This document shows, in pieces, positions 15,764 through 24,730 of a stretch of DNA of 64,000 bases. The first letter of the stretch is position 1. Each line of letters starts with the position of its first letter. The stretch comes from Segetibacter aerophilus (lineage in GTDB: Bacteria > Bacteroidota > Bacteroidia > Chitinophagales > Chitinophagaceae), in contig NZ_BJYT01000008.1 of assembly GCF_007991655.1 (NCBI RefSeq), positions 244,439-308,438 of the forward strand, read 5' to 3'. A model generated the notes under the pieces. The model did not search any database. It was not told the origin of the DNA and saw only the letters and a program-made list of their open reading frames with translations. A program made the translations under genes and the position numbers.

Positions 15764-17419
15764 TTAATAATTGTAGAGTAATTCGTAGTACTCGTTGGCC
15801 ATACGATTACTTTCAAATTGAAAGCGAACGTCGCGCATGCCATTTTTAGTAATCTGTCTCCAGGTATCTCTTTTATTGTAGTAAACAGGAAGAATTTCGT
15901 TTTCAAGAATGCTGTAAAGATGGTTCAAATCATGTTCATCCTGCTCTTGCACATGCATGTTTTCGTAGTCTGCCTGAGGAACTACAAATCCATTGTTACC
16001 ATGATTGATAAATTCCGGGATCCATCCATCGTCGGTGCTAAAATTAACTGCGCCGTTCATGCATGCTGTCATTCCGCTTGTTCCAGAAGCTTCTCTTGGA
16101 ACTCTCGGATTGTTCAACCAAATGTCAGCCGCCTGTTTTAAACGCTTACTCAAGCCAAGTTCATATCCAATCAACACCGCAACATTCTTGAAACTCTTGC
16201 TTAAATGGATGAGGTTATTGAAATCTGAAATGGCGGGGTAATCAAGCGGGTAAGGTTTACCAGCCCAAATTATTTGAACCGGATATTTTGTATCGGCCAT
16301 TAGCTTCTTAAACCTTTCAATATCCCTGGTTATTAATTCAGCTCTTTTGTAACCGGCAAAGCGTCGGGCCCAAACAATGGTTAGCACATTAGGATCAAAC
16401 ACTTTACCTGTCTGGTCAGCAACAATATCAAATGCTCTTTTCTTCAGGTGCTTTTTCCTGTCGTCGAAAAGTACATCGTTGCCTTGCTCCATGTAATTAT
16501 ACAATTGCTTATCTGCCCAATAGAGCCAGTTCTGTGCGTTGGTGATAGACTTGATAGGGCAAATGTTGTCATAGCTTTTCCACATCTCGCGACTTACATG
16601 ACCGTGCAACTGTGATACGCCGTTGGCTATTTTAGCAAAGCGTAAAGCAGCAAGAGAATGATTGAACAGATCGTCTTGTATGCCCGTAACTTTTCTCACT
16701 TCATCAAGGGTGAGACCGCAGAAATAACTCATGCTTTGGCACAAGTAAATATCATGTTTCTCGTTACCTGCTTCCTCAGGAGTATGGGTAGTAAATACCA
16801 AATGCTCTTTTACCTGTTCTAAACTTTTAAATTTATTGTACAAGTAAAACGCTGCTGAAACCCCGTGCGCTTCATTCAGATGATACTTATCGGGGTTGAA
16901 GTTCATTTCATCTATCAGCTTTGCACCTCCAACACCTAATAATATAAACTGGGCAAGTTTAGTAGAAACGTTTGCATCGTACAACCGGTGACAAATCGTT
17001 TGAGACATATAGTCGTTCTCAGGAAGATCGGTTGATAATAAAAATAGAGGCGCACTATTGAAAACGGTAGGAGGTAGGTAAAACGCTTTTACCCAAACAG
17101 GAGATTCGTGAATGACAATCTGGTATTTAATACCCGTGTCTTCAAGGTAGCTATAAATTTTTTCCATCCATGTTACTTGGAGGCTTTGGTCCTGGTTGCG
17201 GGCCTGGTCATAATATCCGTATTTCCAAAGTATGCCGACTCCGATAAGATTTTGACGTAATTCGTAAGCGCTCCGTAGGTGAGAACCTGCCAAAAAGCCG
17301 AGGCCTCCGCTATATATTTTGAGGGGTTGATGGATCGCAAATTCCATAGAAAAGTAAGCGACGCGTTTAGAATAGCGGTCATCAACCGTGTAAGGAATTG
17401 AATAATTTCTGAAGTTCAT
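15764..17419 (-). CDS. Short alpha-glucan phosphorylase (GT35-like), PLP lysine replaced
   Basis: A 551-residue cytosolic protein of the short alpha-glucan (glycogen/maltodextrin) phosphorylase type, against about 800 residues for the classical enzyme. The N-terminal AYFSMEFAIHQPLKIYSGGLGFLAG and the central VHEs/FTTHTPEEAGNEKHD-type segments are typical, and WARRFAGYKRAEL is the conserved phosphate/sugar region. In classical members the motif EASGTxxMK supplies the Lys that holds pyridoxal phosphate. Here it reads EASGTSGMTACMNG, with Thr at residue 451 (codon ACA, plus-strand 16067-16069). The enzyme may be PLP-independent or may act differently. A terminator follows the gene. Confidence 0.85.
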   Translation of the reverse strand: MNFRNYSIPYTVDDRYSKRVAYFSMEFAIHQPLKIYSGGLGFLAGSHLRSAYELRQNLIGVGILWKYGYYDQARNQDQSLQVTWMEKIYSYLEDTGIKYQIVIHESPVWVKAFYLPPTVFNSAPLFLLSTDLPENDYMSQTICHRLYDANVSTKLAQFILLGVGGAKLIDEMNFNPDKYHLNEAHGVSAAFYLYNKFKSLEQVKEHLVFTTHTPEEAGNEKHDIYLCQSMSYFCGLTLDEVRKVTGIQDDLFNHSLAALRFAKIANGVSQLHGHVSREMWKSYDNICPIKSITNAQNWLYWADKQLYNYMEQGNDVLFDDRKKHLKKRAFDIVADQTGKVFDPNVLTIVWARRFAGYKRAELITRDIERFKKLMADTKYPVQIIWAGKPYPLDYPAISDFNNLIHLSKSFKNVAVLIGYELGLSKRLKQAADIWLNNPRVPREASGTSGMTACMNGAVNFSTDDGWIPEFINHGNNGFVVPQADYENMHVQEQDEHDLNHLYSILENEILPVYYNKRDTWRQITKNGMRDVRFQFESNRMANEYYELLYNY

Positions 17420-17600
17420 AGTTGTTTTTTGCTTAGAAAAGGGTGCAATATAAAAGGAAATATTTTAACGGGATTTTTGCCAGTGAAGGCAAGCATGAAA
17501 GAAGTAAGCATTTCAGCTGTTTAAAATTATATATAACTAGATTTTACTTTTAGCTAAAAAGTTGCTTCAATGATTAGTAACGAAGAATATGAAGTGCGGG

Positions 17601-18560
17601 TTATGTCTTATTTTTTTTGGAAGCTGCTTTTATTTCCTTCTTCCTTGTGTATGTGTCATTGAAGAAACACTTGATGCCACGATAGTTGCCACAACTACCT
17701 GTTTCTTTTACTTTTACCTGGCTTGAAGTAAAGCTAAAGTCAAGTTTACATGGGTCACCTTCACCCTGGTAAATAGCTGCTTTTTCTGAAACCATTTTCA
17801 TCGTACCCCTTAGTTCTCCGCCACACGTTTCGCCTTCGCTTCCACTTTCAAAATAAACGAAGAAAAGATACTCGTCAGGATTTCTACCATCTCTTACAGA
17901 TACAATGTTTTTATTGCCCTTTACATAATCGCCGCTGTATTTGTATTTTTTAGGAAAAGTATCGAGTGGATTGCTCAAAGTTTTTTCTGCTCTTCTGTCT
18001 TCATTCGTCTCGGTAAGTACGGTGGTAAAAAGGCCGACGTTATTGTAAGCGTAAATTATCCTATTATAGAAAATATCATTGTTAATTGTCCATTCCCTAT
18101 TAATACTTATTGAAAGCTTTTTGTCAATAGTTGCAGTAGCCACTCTCTCATCATTGTTTGAAATTACCAATGGCATATTAGCCATAACCTTATTCTTATC
18201 GTACACAGATAAGTATATTGCTGTGTCAGCTTTTCCCGTTACTAATGTGATGAAATAAGTCTCTTTTTCTTTTTCTCCAAATTTCCCTATTGGGTGTATT
18301 ACAAATTTTCTGTCCTTCCCAAATGGATTATTAAGAATAGTATCGGAAATAAATTGGGTGAAGATGGTATAGCTGATAGTATTGGTATCTGAAAGTTGTT
18401 TCATGTTAGTGTCTGAAACAGTAAAGGGCAATTTTATGTCGTTGTAAGCATTAAAAAATTCATCTGCTTCAACATGTTGATTACCGGTCAGCTTTTTTTT
18501 ATCCTTACAAGCAAATAATGATAATAGTATAATTGGCAACCACAAGTATGTCCTCATCAA
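17601..18560 (-). CDS. Uncharacterised lipoprotein with Cys-rich C-terminal domain
   Basis: A 319-residue protein. The N-terminus MMRTYLWLPIILLSLFAC is a signal peptide with lipobox, the Cys being near residue 18, so it is probably lipid-anchored. After a middle region without recognised motifs, the last 110 residues carry four cysteines in ETCGGELRG, GDPCKLDF, GSCGNYRGIKC, which probably form disulfides, and a Lys-rich tail. I know no function. It is a single gene, divergent from mntR with about 120 bp between them. Confidence 0.65.
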   Translation of the reverse strand: MMRTYLWLPIILLSLFACKDKKKLTGNQHVEADEFFNAYNDIKLPFTVSDTNMKQLSDTNTISYTIFTQFISDTILNNPFGKDRKFVIHPIGKFGEKEKETYFITLVTGKADTAIYLSVYDKNKVMANMPLVISNNDERVATATIDKKLSISINREWTINNDIFYNRIIYAYNNVGLFTTVLTETNEDRRAEKTLSNPLDTFPKKYKYSGDYVKGNKNIVSVRDGRNPDEYLFFVYFESGSEGETCGGELRGTMKMVSEKAAIYQGEGDPCKLDFSFTSSQVKVKETGSCGNYRGIKCFFNDTYTRKKEIKAASKKNKT

Positions 18561-18653
18561 GAAGTATTTATAAAAAAATAAAATTAGTTATTAATCGATT
18601 GCTTTGATGATTCAATTTCGATACCTCCCATTTGAATAATATAAAAATAAAGG

Positions 18654-18669
18654 TTTAGGTTTGTCTAAA
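18654..18669 (+). promoter_or_regulatory. Palindromic operator upstream of mntR-mntH
   Basis: TTTAG (18654-18658) and CTAAA (18665-18669) form an inverted repeat around GTTTGT. It ends 15 bp before the chosen mntR start, where a DtxR/MntR-family repressor would be expected to bind its own promoter. The site is a visual call, and control by the encoded regulator is inferred. Confidence 0.5.
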
Positions 18670-18684
18670 TTTTATTTTCAGCAC

Positions 18685-19377
18685 ATGAAATTTTCGGTAA
18701 GTGAAGAAAACTATATCAAGTCAATCTATCATCTTCAGCAGCAAGGTGAGGTGGTTAGTACCAACGATTTAGCCTCAGAACTTCAAACAAAGGCTGCCTC
18801 CGTTACCGATATGCTTAAAAAGCTAAACGGGAAAAATTTGCTTAATTACGAGCGTTACCAGGGATTTACATTAAGCGATGAAGGCACGAAAGTCGCACTT
18901 AGTATTGTTAGAAAACATCGGCTCTGGGAATATTTTTTGGTTCACGAACTTGAGTTCGGTTGGGATGAGGTGCACGATATAGCCGAAGAACTTGAGCACA
19001 TCAGCAGTCCCCTGCTTGTAGAAAAGCTGGACAGTTATCTAAGCCACCCAAAGTTCGATCCTCATGGAGATCCTATACCTGATATTAATGGCAAGATGGA
19101 GTTAAGAAAGCAGGTCAATCTTATAGATCTGCCTTTGGATGTGGAGGCAGAGGTAAGTGCGGTAGGCAGCCAGTCAACAGAACTACTTGAATTATTGAAA
19201 CATAAAAATATAGGAATAGGTACAGTACTCACTGTGCTTAGAAAGTTCACATTTGATAATTCGCTTGAAATAAAAGTGAGAAATTTTCCTCCATTTTCCA
19301 TCAGCCAACAATTGGCGCAAACTTTATTTCTAAAACCTTTGTATGGCTCAACAACAGTCGGAAGCATCTCTAAGTGA
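18685..19377 (+). CDS. mntR: DtxR/MntR-family metal-dependent transcriptional regulator
   Basis: A 230-residue repressor-type regulator. The ATG at 18685 was chosen because it starts MKFSVSEENYIKSIYHL, the standard N-terminus; a TTG 24 bp upstream overlaps the operator palindrome. Residues 1-65 form the winged helix. About 66-135 is the dimerisation and metal-binding domain, with KHRLWEYFLV and EELEHISSPLLVEKL followed by DPHGDPIP. About 155-230 is an SH3/FeoA-like C-terminal domain. It should sense Mn2+ or Fe2+ and control the transporter gene whose start overlaps its end by 35 bp. The choice of metal is inferred from that partner. Confidence 0.9.
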   Translation: MKFSVSEENYIKSIYHLQQQGEVVSTNDLASELQTKAASVTDMLKKLNGKNLLNYERYQGFTLSDEGTKVALSIVRKHRLWEYFLVHELEFGWDEVHDIAEELEHISSPLLVEKLDSYLSHPKFDPHGDPIPDINGKMELRKQVNLIDLPLDVEAEVSAVGSQSTELLELLKHKNIGIGTVLTVLRKFTFDNSLEIKVRNFPPFSISQQLAQTLFLKPLYGSTTVGSISK

Positions 19378-21220
19378 GGTTCATGGAAGTATAGATGTAA
19401 CAAAACAACAGAAAGGGTGGCGAAGGATTTTAGCTTATCTCGGTCCGGCTTACCTGGTTAGTGTCGGTTATATGGACCCGGGAAACTGGGCGACGGATTT
19501 GGCAGGAGGTGCGAGATTCGGATATACCTTAATCTGGGTGTTGCTAATGAGCAACCTGATGGCCTTGCTCCTGCAAGGCTTAAGTGCCCGCCTGGGAATT
19601 GTACGACGAATGGATTTGGCGCAGGCAAATCGCGAGGTTTATCCTCCTTTTGTAAACTTTGCTTTATACGTTCTTGCCGAACTCGCCATCGCTGCCTGCG
19701 ACCTCGCAGAAGTGCTGGGTATGGCAATCGGCATCCAACTACTAACGGGTCTTCCTTTAATTTGGGGTGTGTCCATCACCGTTCTAGATACATTCCTGTT
19801 GTTTTACCTCCAGCGACTTGGAATGCGTAAGATGGAAGGCTTCATTATCGGACTCGTCGCCATTATAGGGTTTTCTTTTCTGGTAGAAATGATATTTGCT
19901 AAGCCTCATTTAGGGCAGGTTATTAAAGGCTTTATTCCTTCTATTCCAAACAGTGATGCATTGTATATTGCCATTGGTATTATCGGTGCGACGGTAATGC
20001 CTCACAACTTATATCTCCACTCGGCTCTTGTTCAAACAAGAAAAATTGGTAGCTCAAAACCTGCAATTAGACAAGCATTACACTACAACAGGATCGATAG
20101 TACTATTGCCCTTAATGCGGCCTTTTTTGTGAATGCTGCCATCCTTATTCTTGCAGCTTCAGTGTTTCATGCATCGGGCAATACTGAAGTTGCGGAATTG
20201 AAAGAAGCTCATAGAATGCTTGCCCCATTACTGGGAAATAAAATGGCGCCGGCATTATTTGCAATCGCTCTAATTGCCGCCGGTCAAAGCTCTACCATAA
20301 CCGGTACCCTTGCCGGGCAGATTGTAATGGAAGGCTATCTTAATCTTCGTATCAATCCTATGATAAGAAGATTAATCACGCGGTTGCTCGCTATTATTCC
20401 GGCCTTCTTTTGTATCCTATATTTTGGGGAAGAGCGTATTGACAGATTGCTTATTCTAAGCCAGGTGGTTTTAAGCGTACAACTGGGATTTGCAGTTATT
20501 CCATTAATCCATTTTGTAAGCGATAAAGAAACGATGGGCGATTTTGTTATAAAGTGGCCGATTAAAATTCTTGCATGGTTAATCGCTACTATACTTGTTT
20601 ACTTAAATGTAAGAATGGTTGTAAACGAATTGGGTTCCGCTTTTACAAATGATATCAATGTCTTCTCGCTGATACTTATCATCATCGCAGTGATATTCTT
20701 TATAGCACTTTTTATCTTGATGACCATTTTGCCTTTAATTAAAAAACGTAAAAAGACTGACACTGCAAGAATGCATATGAATGCAGGCGTGTTACAGAAG
20801 TTTACCATCCCGCAACTAAACTGCATTGCTATAGCCCTTGACTTCAGTAAAAATGATGAAAACCTGATCGCAAACGCATTGTCGCAGGGCAATGAAACTA
20901 CAAAGTTTTTATTGCTGCATATTGTTGAAAGTCCTTCAGCTCGTGCGTTTGGAGAAAATTCTGATGACTTTGAAACAAGAAAAGACCGGCAACATTTGCA
21001 GTCATATGTAGAGCAGTTACAAAACAAAGGATTTATAGTAGAAGGCAAACTTGGGTACCGACATAGAACAAAAGAAATTGTACGCATTGTGAAAGAAGCA
21101 AATGCAGATATGCTGGTGATGGGTGCTCACTTTCACACCGGTATAATGGATTACCTCTATGGCGAAACAGTTGACAAAGTGCGACACCAATTAAGGATAC
21201 CGGTACTGATTGTAAGCTAG
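19343..21220 (+). CDS. mntH: Nramp-family divalent metal transporter fused to a UspA domain
   Basis: A 625-residue inner-membrane protein. Residues about 25-460 form the Nramp transporter of about 11 membrane segments, with the metal-binding DPGN at 45-48 and MPHNLYLHS in the sixth helix. They import Mn2+ or Fe2+ with protons. Residues about 480-625 form a soluble universal-stress (UspA) domain: IAIALDFSKNDE, LLLHIVES and MLVMGAHFHTGIMDYLYGETVDKV with the ATP-loop-like GAHFHTG. The fusion is longer than the usual 410-450-residue MntH. The ATG lies inside the mntR coding end, so the two are translationally coupled. A terminator follows directly. Confidence 0.93.
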   Translation: MAQQQSEASLSEVHGSIDVTKQQKGWRRILAYLGPAYLVSVGYMDPGNWATDLAGGARFGYTLIWVLLMSNLMALLLQGLSARLGIVRRMDLAQANREVYPPFVNFALYVLAELAIAACDLAEVLGMAIGIQLLTGLPLIWGVSITVLDTFLLFYLQRLGMRKMEGFIIGLVAIIGFSFLVEMIFAKPHLGQVIKGFIPSIPNSDALYIAIGIIGATVMPHNLYLHSALVQTRKIGSSKPAIRQALHYNRIDSTIALNAAFFVNAAILILAASVFHASGNTEVAELKEAHRMLAPLLGNKMAPALFAIALIAAGQSSTITGTLAGQIVMEGYLNLRINPMIRRLITRLLAIIPAFFCILYFGEERIDRLLILSQVVLSVQLGFAVIPLIHFVSDKETMGDFVIKWPIKILAWLIATILVYLNVRMVVNELGSAFTNDINVFSLILIIIAVIFFIALFILMTILPLIKKRKKTDTARMHMNAGVLQKFTIPQLNCIAIALDFSKNDENLIANALSQGNETTKFLLLHIVESPSARAFGENSDDFETRKDRQHLQSYVEQLQNKGFIVEGKLGYRHRTKEIVRIVKEANADMLVMGAHFHTGIMDYLYGETVDKVRHQLRIPVLIVS

Positions 21221-21221
21221 G

Positions 21222-21306
21222 GGAGAAAGCTGCAAGCCTCAAGCCCCAGAGCCAAGAACGCTGCAAGCCTCAAGCCCCAGAGCCAAGAACGCTTGCAGCT
21301 TTCTCC
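21222..21306 (+). terminator. mntH terminator hairpin containing tandem repeats in its loop
   Basis: GGAGAAAGCTGCAAG (21222-21236) is the exact reverse complement of CTTGCAGCTTTCTCC (21292-21306), beginning just after the mntH stop. The loop is filled by two tandem 31-bp units. There is no long T-run after the stem, so a terminator role is likely but not certain. Confidence 0.6.
21230..21291 (+). repeat. Two tandem 31-bp repeats
   Basis: Positions 21230-21260 and 21261-21291 are identical 31-bp units beginning CTGCAAGCCTCAAGCCCCAG. They are noncoding and sit between mntH and the DJ-1 gene. Confidence 0.9.
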
Positions 21307-21364
21307 ATACTATCAGCACTGAAACTTCCTCAACCGTCGCTTATTTTTACATAACTTTATTTCT

Positions 21365-21964
21365 ATGACAACGAGTAAAAAAATTCTGATAATTACCGGG
21401 GATGCCGGGGAAAGTTTTGAAATTCTATACGCCTCTCATCGCTTGCTAGAGGCAGGATACGAACCTGTTATTGCAGCTCCTACTGTAAAGCGAATGAACC
21501 TGGTAATGCATGATTTCGAGCCATGCTGGGACACTTATGTAGAGCGCAAGGGTTACTTAATTGAGTCTGATATTTCGTTCGATGATGTAAATACTGACGA
21601 CTATCATTCAGTACTTATTCCCGGAGGTCGTGCTCCTGAATTTTTGCGAAACGATCAGCGCGTTATTAACATTGTAAAAGCTTTTTACAATAGCAACAAA
21701 TACGTTTTTGCAATTTGTCATGGCGTTCAAATATTGGTAACAGCAGGCCTGGTTGATGGTAGAAAAATTGCTTGTTACGAGCATGTAAAATTTGAAGTTG
21801 AGTCTGTAGGTGGAATTTATGTTACACCCGATCAAGCTGTTCAGGACGGAAGAATTATTACCGGCAAAACATGGCAGTCACATCCTGAATTTTATCAAAT
21901 TGTATTTAAGTGCCTTGAAAGGTCAAAAGAAACAGAGCCGGAAGTTCAGGCGGTGCTTAATTAA
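21365..21964 (+). CDS. DJ-1/PfpI-family protein
   Basis: A 199-residue cytosolic protein of the DJ-1/PfpI superfamily. The nucleophile elbow is AICHG, with Cys118 followed by His119, and Glu17 (DAGESFE) sits where the family places its acidic partner. IPGGRAPEFLR near residues 85-95 is typical. Members act as chaperone-like proteins, deglycases or glyoxalase-III-type enzymes; which role applies here is open. The stop is 9 bp before the next ATG, and a GTG abuts the stop, so the hydrolase gene is likely cotranscribed. Confidence 0.9.
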   Translation: MTTSKKILIITGDAGESFEILYASHRLLEAGYEPVIAAPTVKRMNLVMHDFEPCWDTYVERKGYLIESDISFDDVNTDDYHSVLIPGGRAPEFLRNDQRVINIVKAFYNSNKYVFAICHGVQILVTAGLVDGRKIACYEHVKFEVESVGGIYVTPDQAVQDGRIITGKTWQSHPEFYQIVFKCLERSKETEPEVQAVLN

Positions 21965-21973
21965 GTGGCCTCA

Positions 21974-22834
21974 ATGTTTCTTTATAAGCAATACGACCAC
22001 GATGGGCTAGACAGGCAATTTAATAACCGACTTCATGTGCCCGATTATGCCGACTACTTTGACCGCTGGGAACGATTAAGCAGGGAGGCACAACAAAAAT
22101 TCGAGTGCGTCAAGGATGTTCCTTATGGCCACCTGCTGCGCGAAAGATTAGATGTTTTCCCATCCGCGCTTCCTCAATCCAAAACCCTGGTCTTTATTCA
22201 CGGAGGCTATTGGCAAATGTTGGATAAGTCAATGTTTAACTTTATTGCCAATGGCTTTCATGAGTATGCAGTTACCACTGTTATGATCACCTATCCGCTT
22301 GCCCCGGGAGCATCGTTTGATCAAATCGTATCATCAGTTAGAAAGGCAGTTGGATGGATTTATGAAAATGTCTCTGCGTTTAACGGAGACCCCAACCAAA
22401 TCTATGTAGCAGGTCACAGTGCAGGCGGCCATCTTGCAGCTATGTTAATGGCAACAGATTGGAAGCTTATAAATGCAAGTCTTCCGGAAGACCTTATAAA
22501 AGGAACCTCTGTTATAAGTGGCTTGTTTAATTTAACTCCCGTTCGTCTTTCTTATCTGAACGAGGTATTACAAATGGATGAACAGGCATCACTTCGTAAT
22601 AGTCCTGTAATGCTACACCCCATAAATATTTCTCCTTTGATTATAGCTGTAGGTAGTGCCGAGACAGCGGAGTTTAACGATCAAAGCAAAGAATTATATG
22701 AAGCATGGAAATACAAGGGCCTGGACGTTCAATTTTTGCAGTTACCTCAATTCAATCATTTTTCCATTGTCGAAGCACTTGCCGAGTCTGAGACTGCACT
22801 TCACCAATCTTTAAAGGAGATGATGTCTCTTTAA
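21974..22834 (+). CDS. Alpha/beta hydrolase, kynurenine formamidase-like
   Basis: A 286-residue serine hydrolase of the arylformamidase-like group. FIHGGYWQ (HGGYW at 76-80) is the oxyanion motif of kynurenine formamidases, GHSAGGHLA gives Ser149 as nucleophile, and NHFSIVEAL near the C-terminus supplies the His. The ATG at 21974 was chosen; a GTG at 21965 adds only three residues. Known relatives hydrolyse N-formylkynurenine in tryptophan breakdown, but no other kynurenine gene is near, so the substrate is uncertain. It forms a pair with the preceding DJ-1 gene. Confidence 0.85.
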   Translation: MFLYKQYDHDGLDRQFNNRLHVPDYADYFDRWERLSREAQQKFECVKDVPYGHLLRERLDVFPSALPQSKTLVFIHGGYWQMLDKSMFNFIANGFHEYAVTTVMITYPLAPGASFDQIVSSVRKAVGWIYENVSAFNGDPNQIYVAGHSAGGHLAAMLMATDWKLINASLPEDLIKGTSVISGLFNLTPVRLSYLNEVLQMDEQASLRNSPVMLHPINISPLIIAVGSAETAEFNDQSKELYEAWKYKGLDVQFLQLPQFNHFSIVEALAESETALHQSLKEMMSL

Positions 22835-22879
22835 AACCTGCCCATCACTACTCGTGGGTGCTTTAAATGATTTAGCTGG

Positions 22880-24007
22880 TTATTTCCAAATACTTCTAAT
22901 TTGTATTCCCGGCTTTGAAATTTTTCGCATCAGCGTTTCAAGGGCACCATTCTTAAATTTTCTACTCCATAAGAAACTAAACAATACACTTATGCCAAAA
23001 AATAAAATTGCATAGAATAAAATGAAAAGTATTCCAACTGGTTGCGCTTGTTGAGGATAACCAGTATAAGGTTTATGAGTAAGTTTTGACAAGATAAGTA
23101 CCCCGACTGTCATATGTAAAACGTACAGTGAAAGTGTCATTTGTCCCGTGCCGGCAAGCGCTTTAATTAATTTACTTGTGGACAGCTTGTTACCAATATA
23201 CATGCAGGAAGCAATTATCATAAAAGCCCAACCGGTTGTAATCATCATAAAAGGAATGTTTGCAGGAAAATAGTCCTCCATGATATAGGACCAAGATTTA
23301 ATATAAAACTCGTGTCGCTGCATGTTATCAAAGTCATATTTTATAAACAGTCTTAGCGCCTTAAAAGCAGCGAGTAAGCCAACGCCAACAAAGAAAATTT
23401 GCTTCCAAGTTTTTTTGTCGTGCCAGTCAAGGCGACCTAAAAACATCCCCAGAGAGAAGTACGCAAACCAGGGAAATATTGAGTTCCAACCATTATAAAA
23501 AGTATTTCTAAGGAAACCAGCCGGTGTCCAAAAGTCAGCATAACGGGTTGTTTGCAAATCCCAACTTGTAGTTACAGGAATTAAAAATTGCAAGGCGTTG
23601 TATACAACGATAGCCAAAACTGCCAACCATAGATAATATTTCCTGCGTATAAATAATATAAAGGCGGCGATATGCATATATCCTCCATAGAAATGTAAAA
23701 TGTCGCCTGGCCACCAATTGTATAGTAATAAGCCCAGGCCAAATAAAAACCATGAGCGTTTTAGAATGACTGTTTTTAGCTCGCCTTTCTGTTCCTGGCT
23801 ATAACCTTCCCTTTGTGTCATCAATATAACGCCCATCCCTGCACAAATGATAAATATGGAAGTGGAGTTTCCTATAAATAGATCTGCGAAGCGTCCATAA
23901 ATAGTTTCTTCTCTAAATGATCCGAAGCAAAAAGTAAAGTTTACGATGTACATCCCAAAAATGGCATATGCCCTTGCTAAGTCAAAACCTATGATTCGTT
24001 GCTTCAT
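22880..24007 (-). CDS. DUF418-type integral membrane protein
   Basis: A 375-residue protein with about nine or ten hydrophobic segments. It starts RIIGFDLARAYAIFGMYIVN, as in DUF418 and acyltransferase-like membrane proteins, and ends FSFLWSRKFKNGALETLMRKIS, where the G-x-LE-x-x-x-R pattern is characteristic of DUF418. Related heparan-glucosaminide acetyltransferase-like proteins move acyl groups across membranes, but no activity is proven for DUF418. The gene is alone on the minus strand, convergent with the hydrolase gene. Confidence 0.8.
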   Translation of the reverse strand: MKQRIIGFDLARAYAIFGMYIVNFTFCFGSFREETIYGRFADLFIGNSTSIFIICAGMGVILMTQREGYSQEQKGELKTVILKRSWFLFGLGLLLYNWWPGDILHFYGGYMHIAAFILFIRRKYYLWLAVLAIVVYNALQFLIPVTTSWDLQTTRYADFWTPAGFLRNTFYNGWNSIFPWFAYFSLGMFLGRLDWHDKKTWKQIFFVGVGLLAAFKALRLFIKYDFDNMQRHEFYIKSWSYIMEDYFPANIPFMMITTGWAFMIIASCMYIGNKLSTSKLIKALAGTGQMTLSLYVLHMTVGVLILSKLTHKPYTGYPQQAQPVGILFILFYAILFFGISVLFSFLWSRKFKNGALETLMRKISKPGIQIRSIWK

Positions 24008-24056
24008 TCGCGGTGTTGATTGTAACCGTTTTAGTATTCTTTATTCGGCTAAGTTG

Positions 24057-24311
24057 CTATTGATACAATGTCTGCGCTTGTTTCCAGTACGCCTTCAAAA
24101 CTGAAAGTTTACTATTGTACCGCCCTTTTTCCCATCTTATTACAGTTGTCTTAGCCTTGGTAGGGGTTACCGGTAATACATTGCGTACGGCAGGCCGTTT
24201 AATTATTCTCTTGTTGTCTTTTGCAGGAAATATTTCTGTTGGTTTTGAGAACGAGACAGAGGTTGAAGAAATAAAGATTGTTAGAAGAAAATGCAGAATT
24301 TTTTGAAACAT
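24057..24311 (-). CDS. Small secreted protein, uncharacterised
   Basis: The ATG at 24311 gives 84 residues with a signal-peptide-like start (MFQKILHFLLTIFISSTSVSF), then a basic segment and the tail GRYNSKLSVLKAYWKQAQTLYQ. A longer start is possible but breaks the signal pattern. I do not recognise the family. It lies between the VOC and DUF418 genes on the same strand. The opposite strand also has a 63-codon ORF; the minus-strand reading is preferred because of the secretion signal. Confidence 0.45.
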   Translation of the reverse strand: MFQKILHFLLTIFISSTSVSFSKPTEIFPAKDNKRIIKRPAVRNVLPVTPTKAKTTVIRWEKGRYNSKLSVLKAYWKQAQTLYQ

Positions 24312-24328
24312 AAAAGAGAGGACAAAAC

Positions 24329-24679
24329 TTATTGAACAAAGTGCCAGCACACACCGGCAAGGTCAATTATATTTAGTTCTTTACCATAAGGCTGCGAAGT
24401 AATCCTTCCAATCTTAATCCCAAACTTATCTGCTAGTTGTTTGTCTTTTAATGTTGCTGAAAATTCTTCTATATCATCTACATGAACACTTAACATGAAG
24501 TTTTCGGCAAAAGCTGTGTTGTCGTATTTCTGTAAAATAAACTTGCACCCGTTGTTCTCAAAGCCTACGTAGTCGCCGGCGTTCCAACTAATCTTAAAAC
24601 CCATTTCGAGAAACAAGTTTTTGGAAGCTTCGAAATCTTTTCCGGAGGGTACAAATGGTTCAAGCGATAAGAATTTCAT
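24329..24679 (-). CDS. VOC-family (glyoxalase/bleomycin-resistance-like) protein
   Basis: A 116-residue single-domain vicinal-oxygen-chelate protein. It starts FLSLEPFVPSGKDFEASKNLF, keeps the beta-alpha-beta-beta-beta pattern twice, and ends YGKELNIIDLAGVCWHFVQ, the common C-terminal strand with the metal-ligand position. FENNGCKFILQ is the equivalent of the first-module Asn/Phe strand. The activity is unknown: such proteins are small-molecule lyases, isomerases or binding proteins. A second VOC gene (25250-25648) lies nearby but belongs to a different subgroup. Confidence 0.8.
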   Translation of the reverse strand: MKFLSLEPFVPSGKDFEASKNLFLEMGFKISWNAGDYVGFENNGCKFILQKYDNTAFAENFMLSVHVDDIEEFSATLKDKQLADKFGIKIGRITSQPYGKELNIIDLAGVCWHFVQ

Positions 24680-24730
24680 GAGCAGTAATTGGTTTACAGG
24701 AGTGTTAGTTGAATGAGCCTGACATTTATC

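Noticed and set aside
24115..24306. 63-codon plus-strand ORF opposite the small secreted protein
   Set aside because: The minus-strand frame has a signal peptide and lies in line with its neighbours; the plus frame has no supporting feature.
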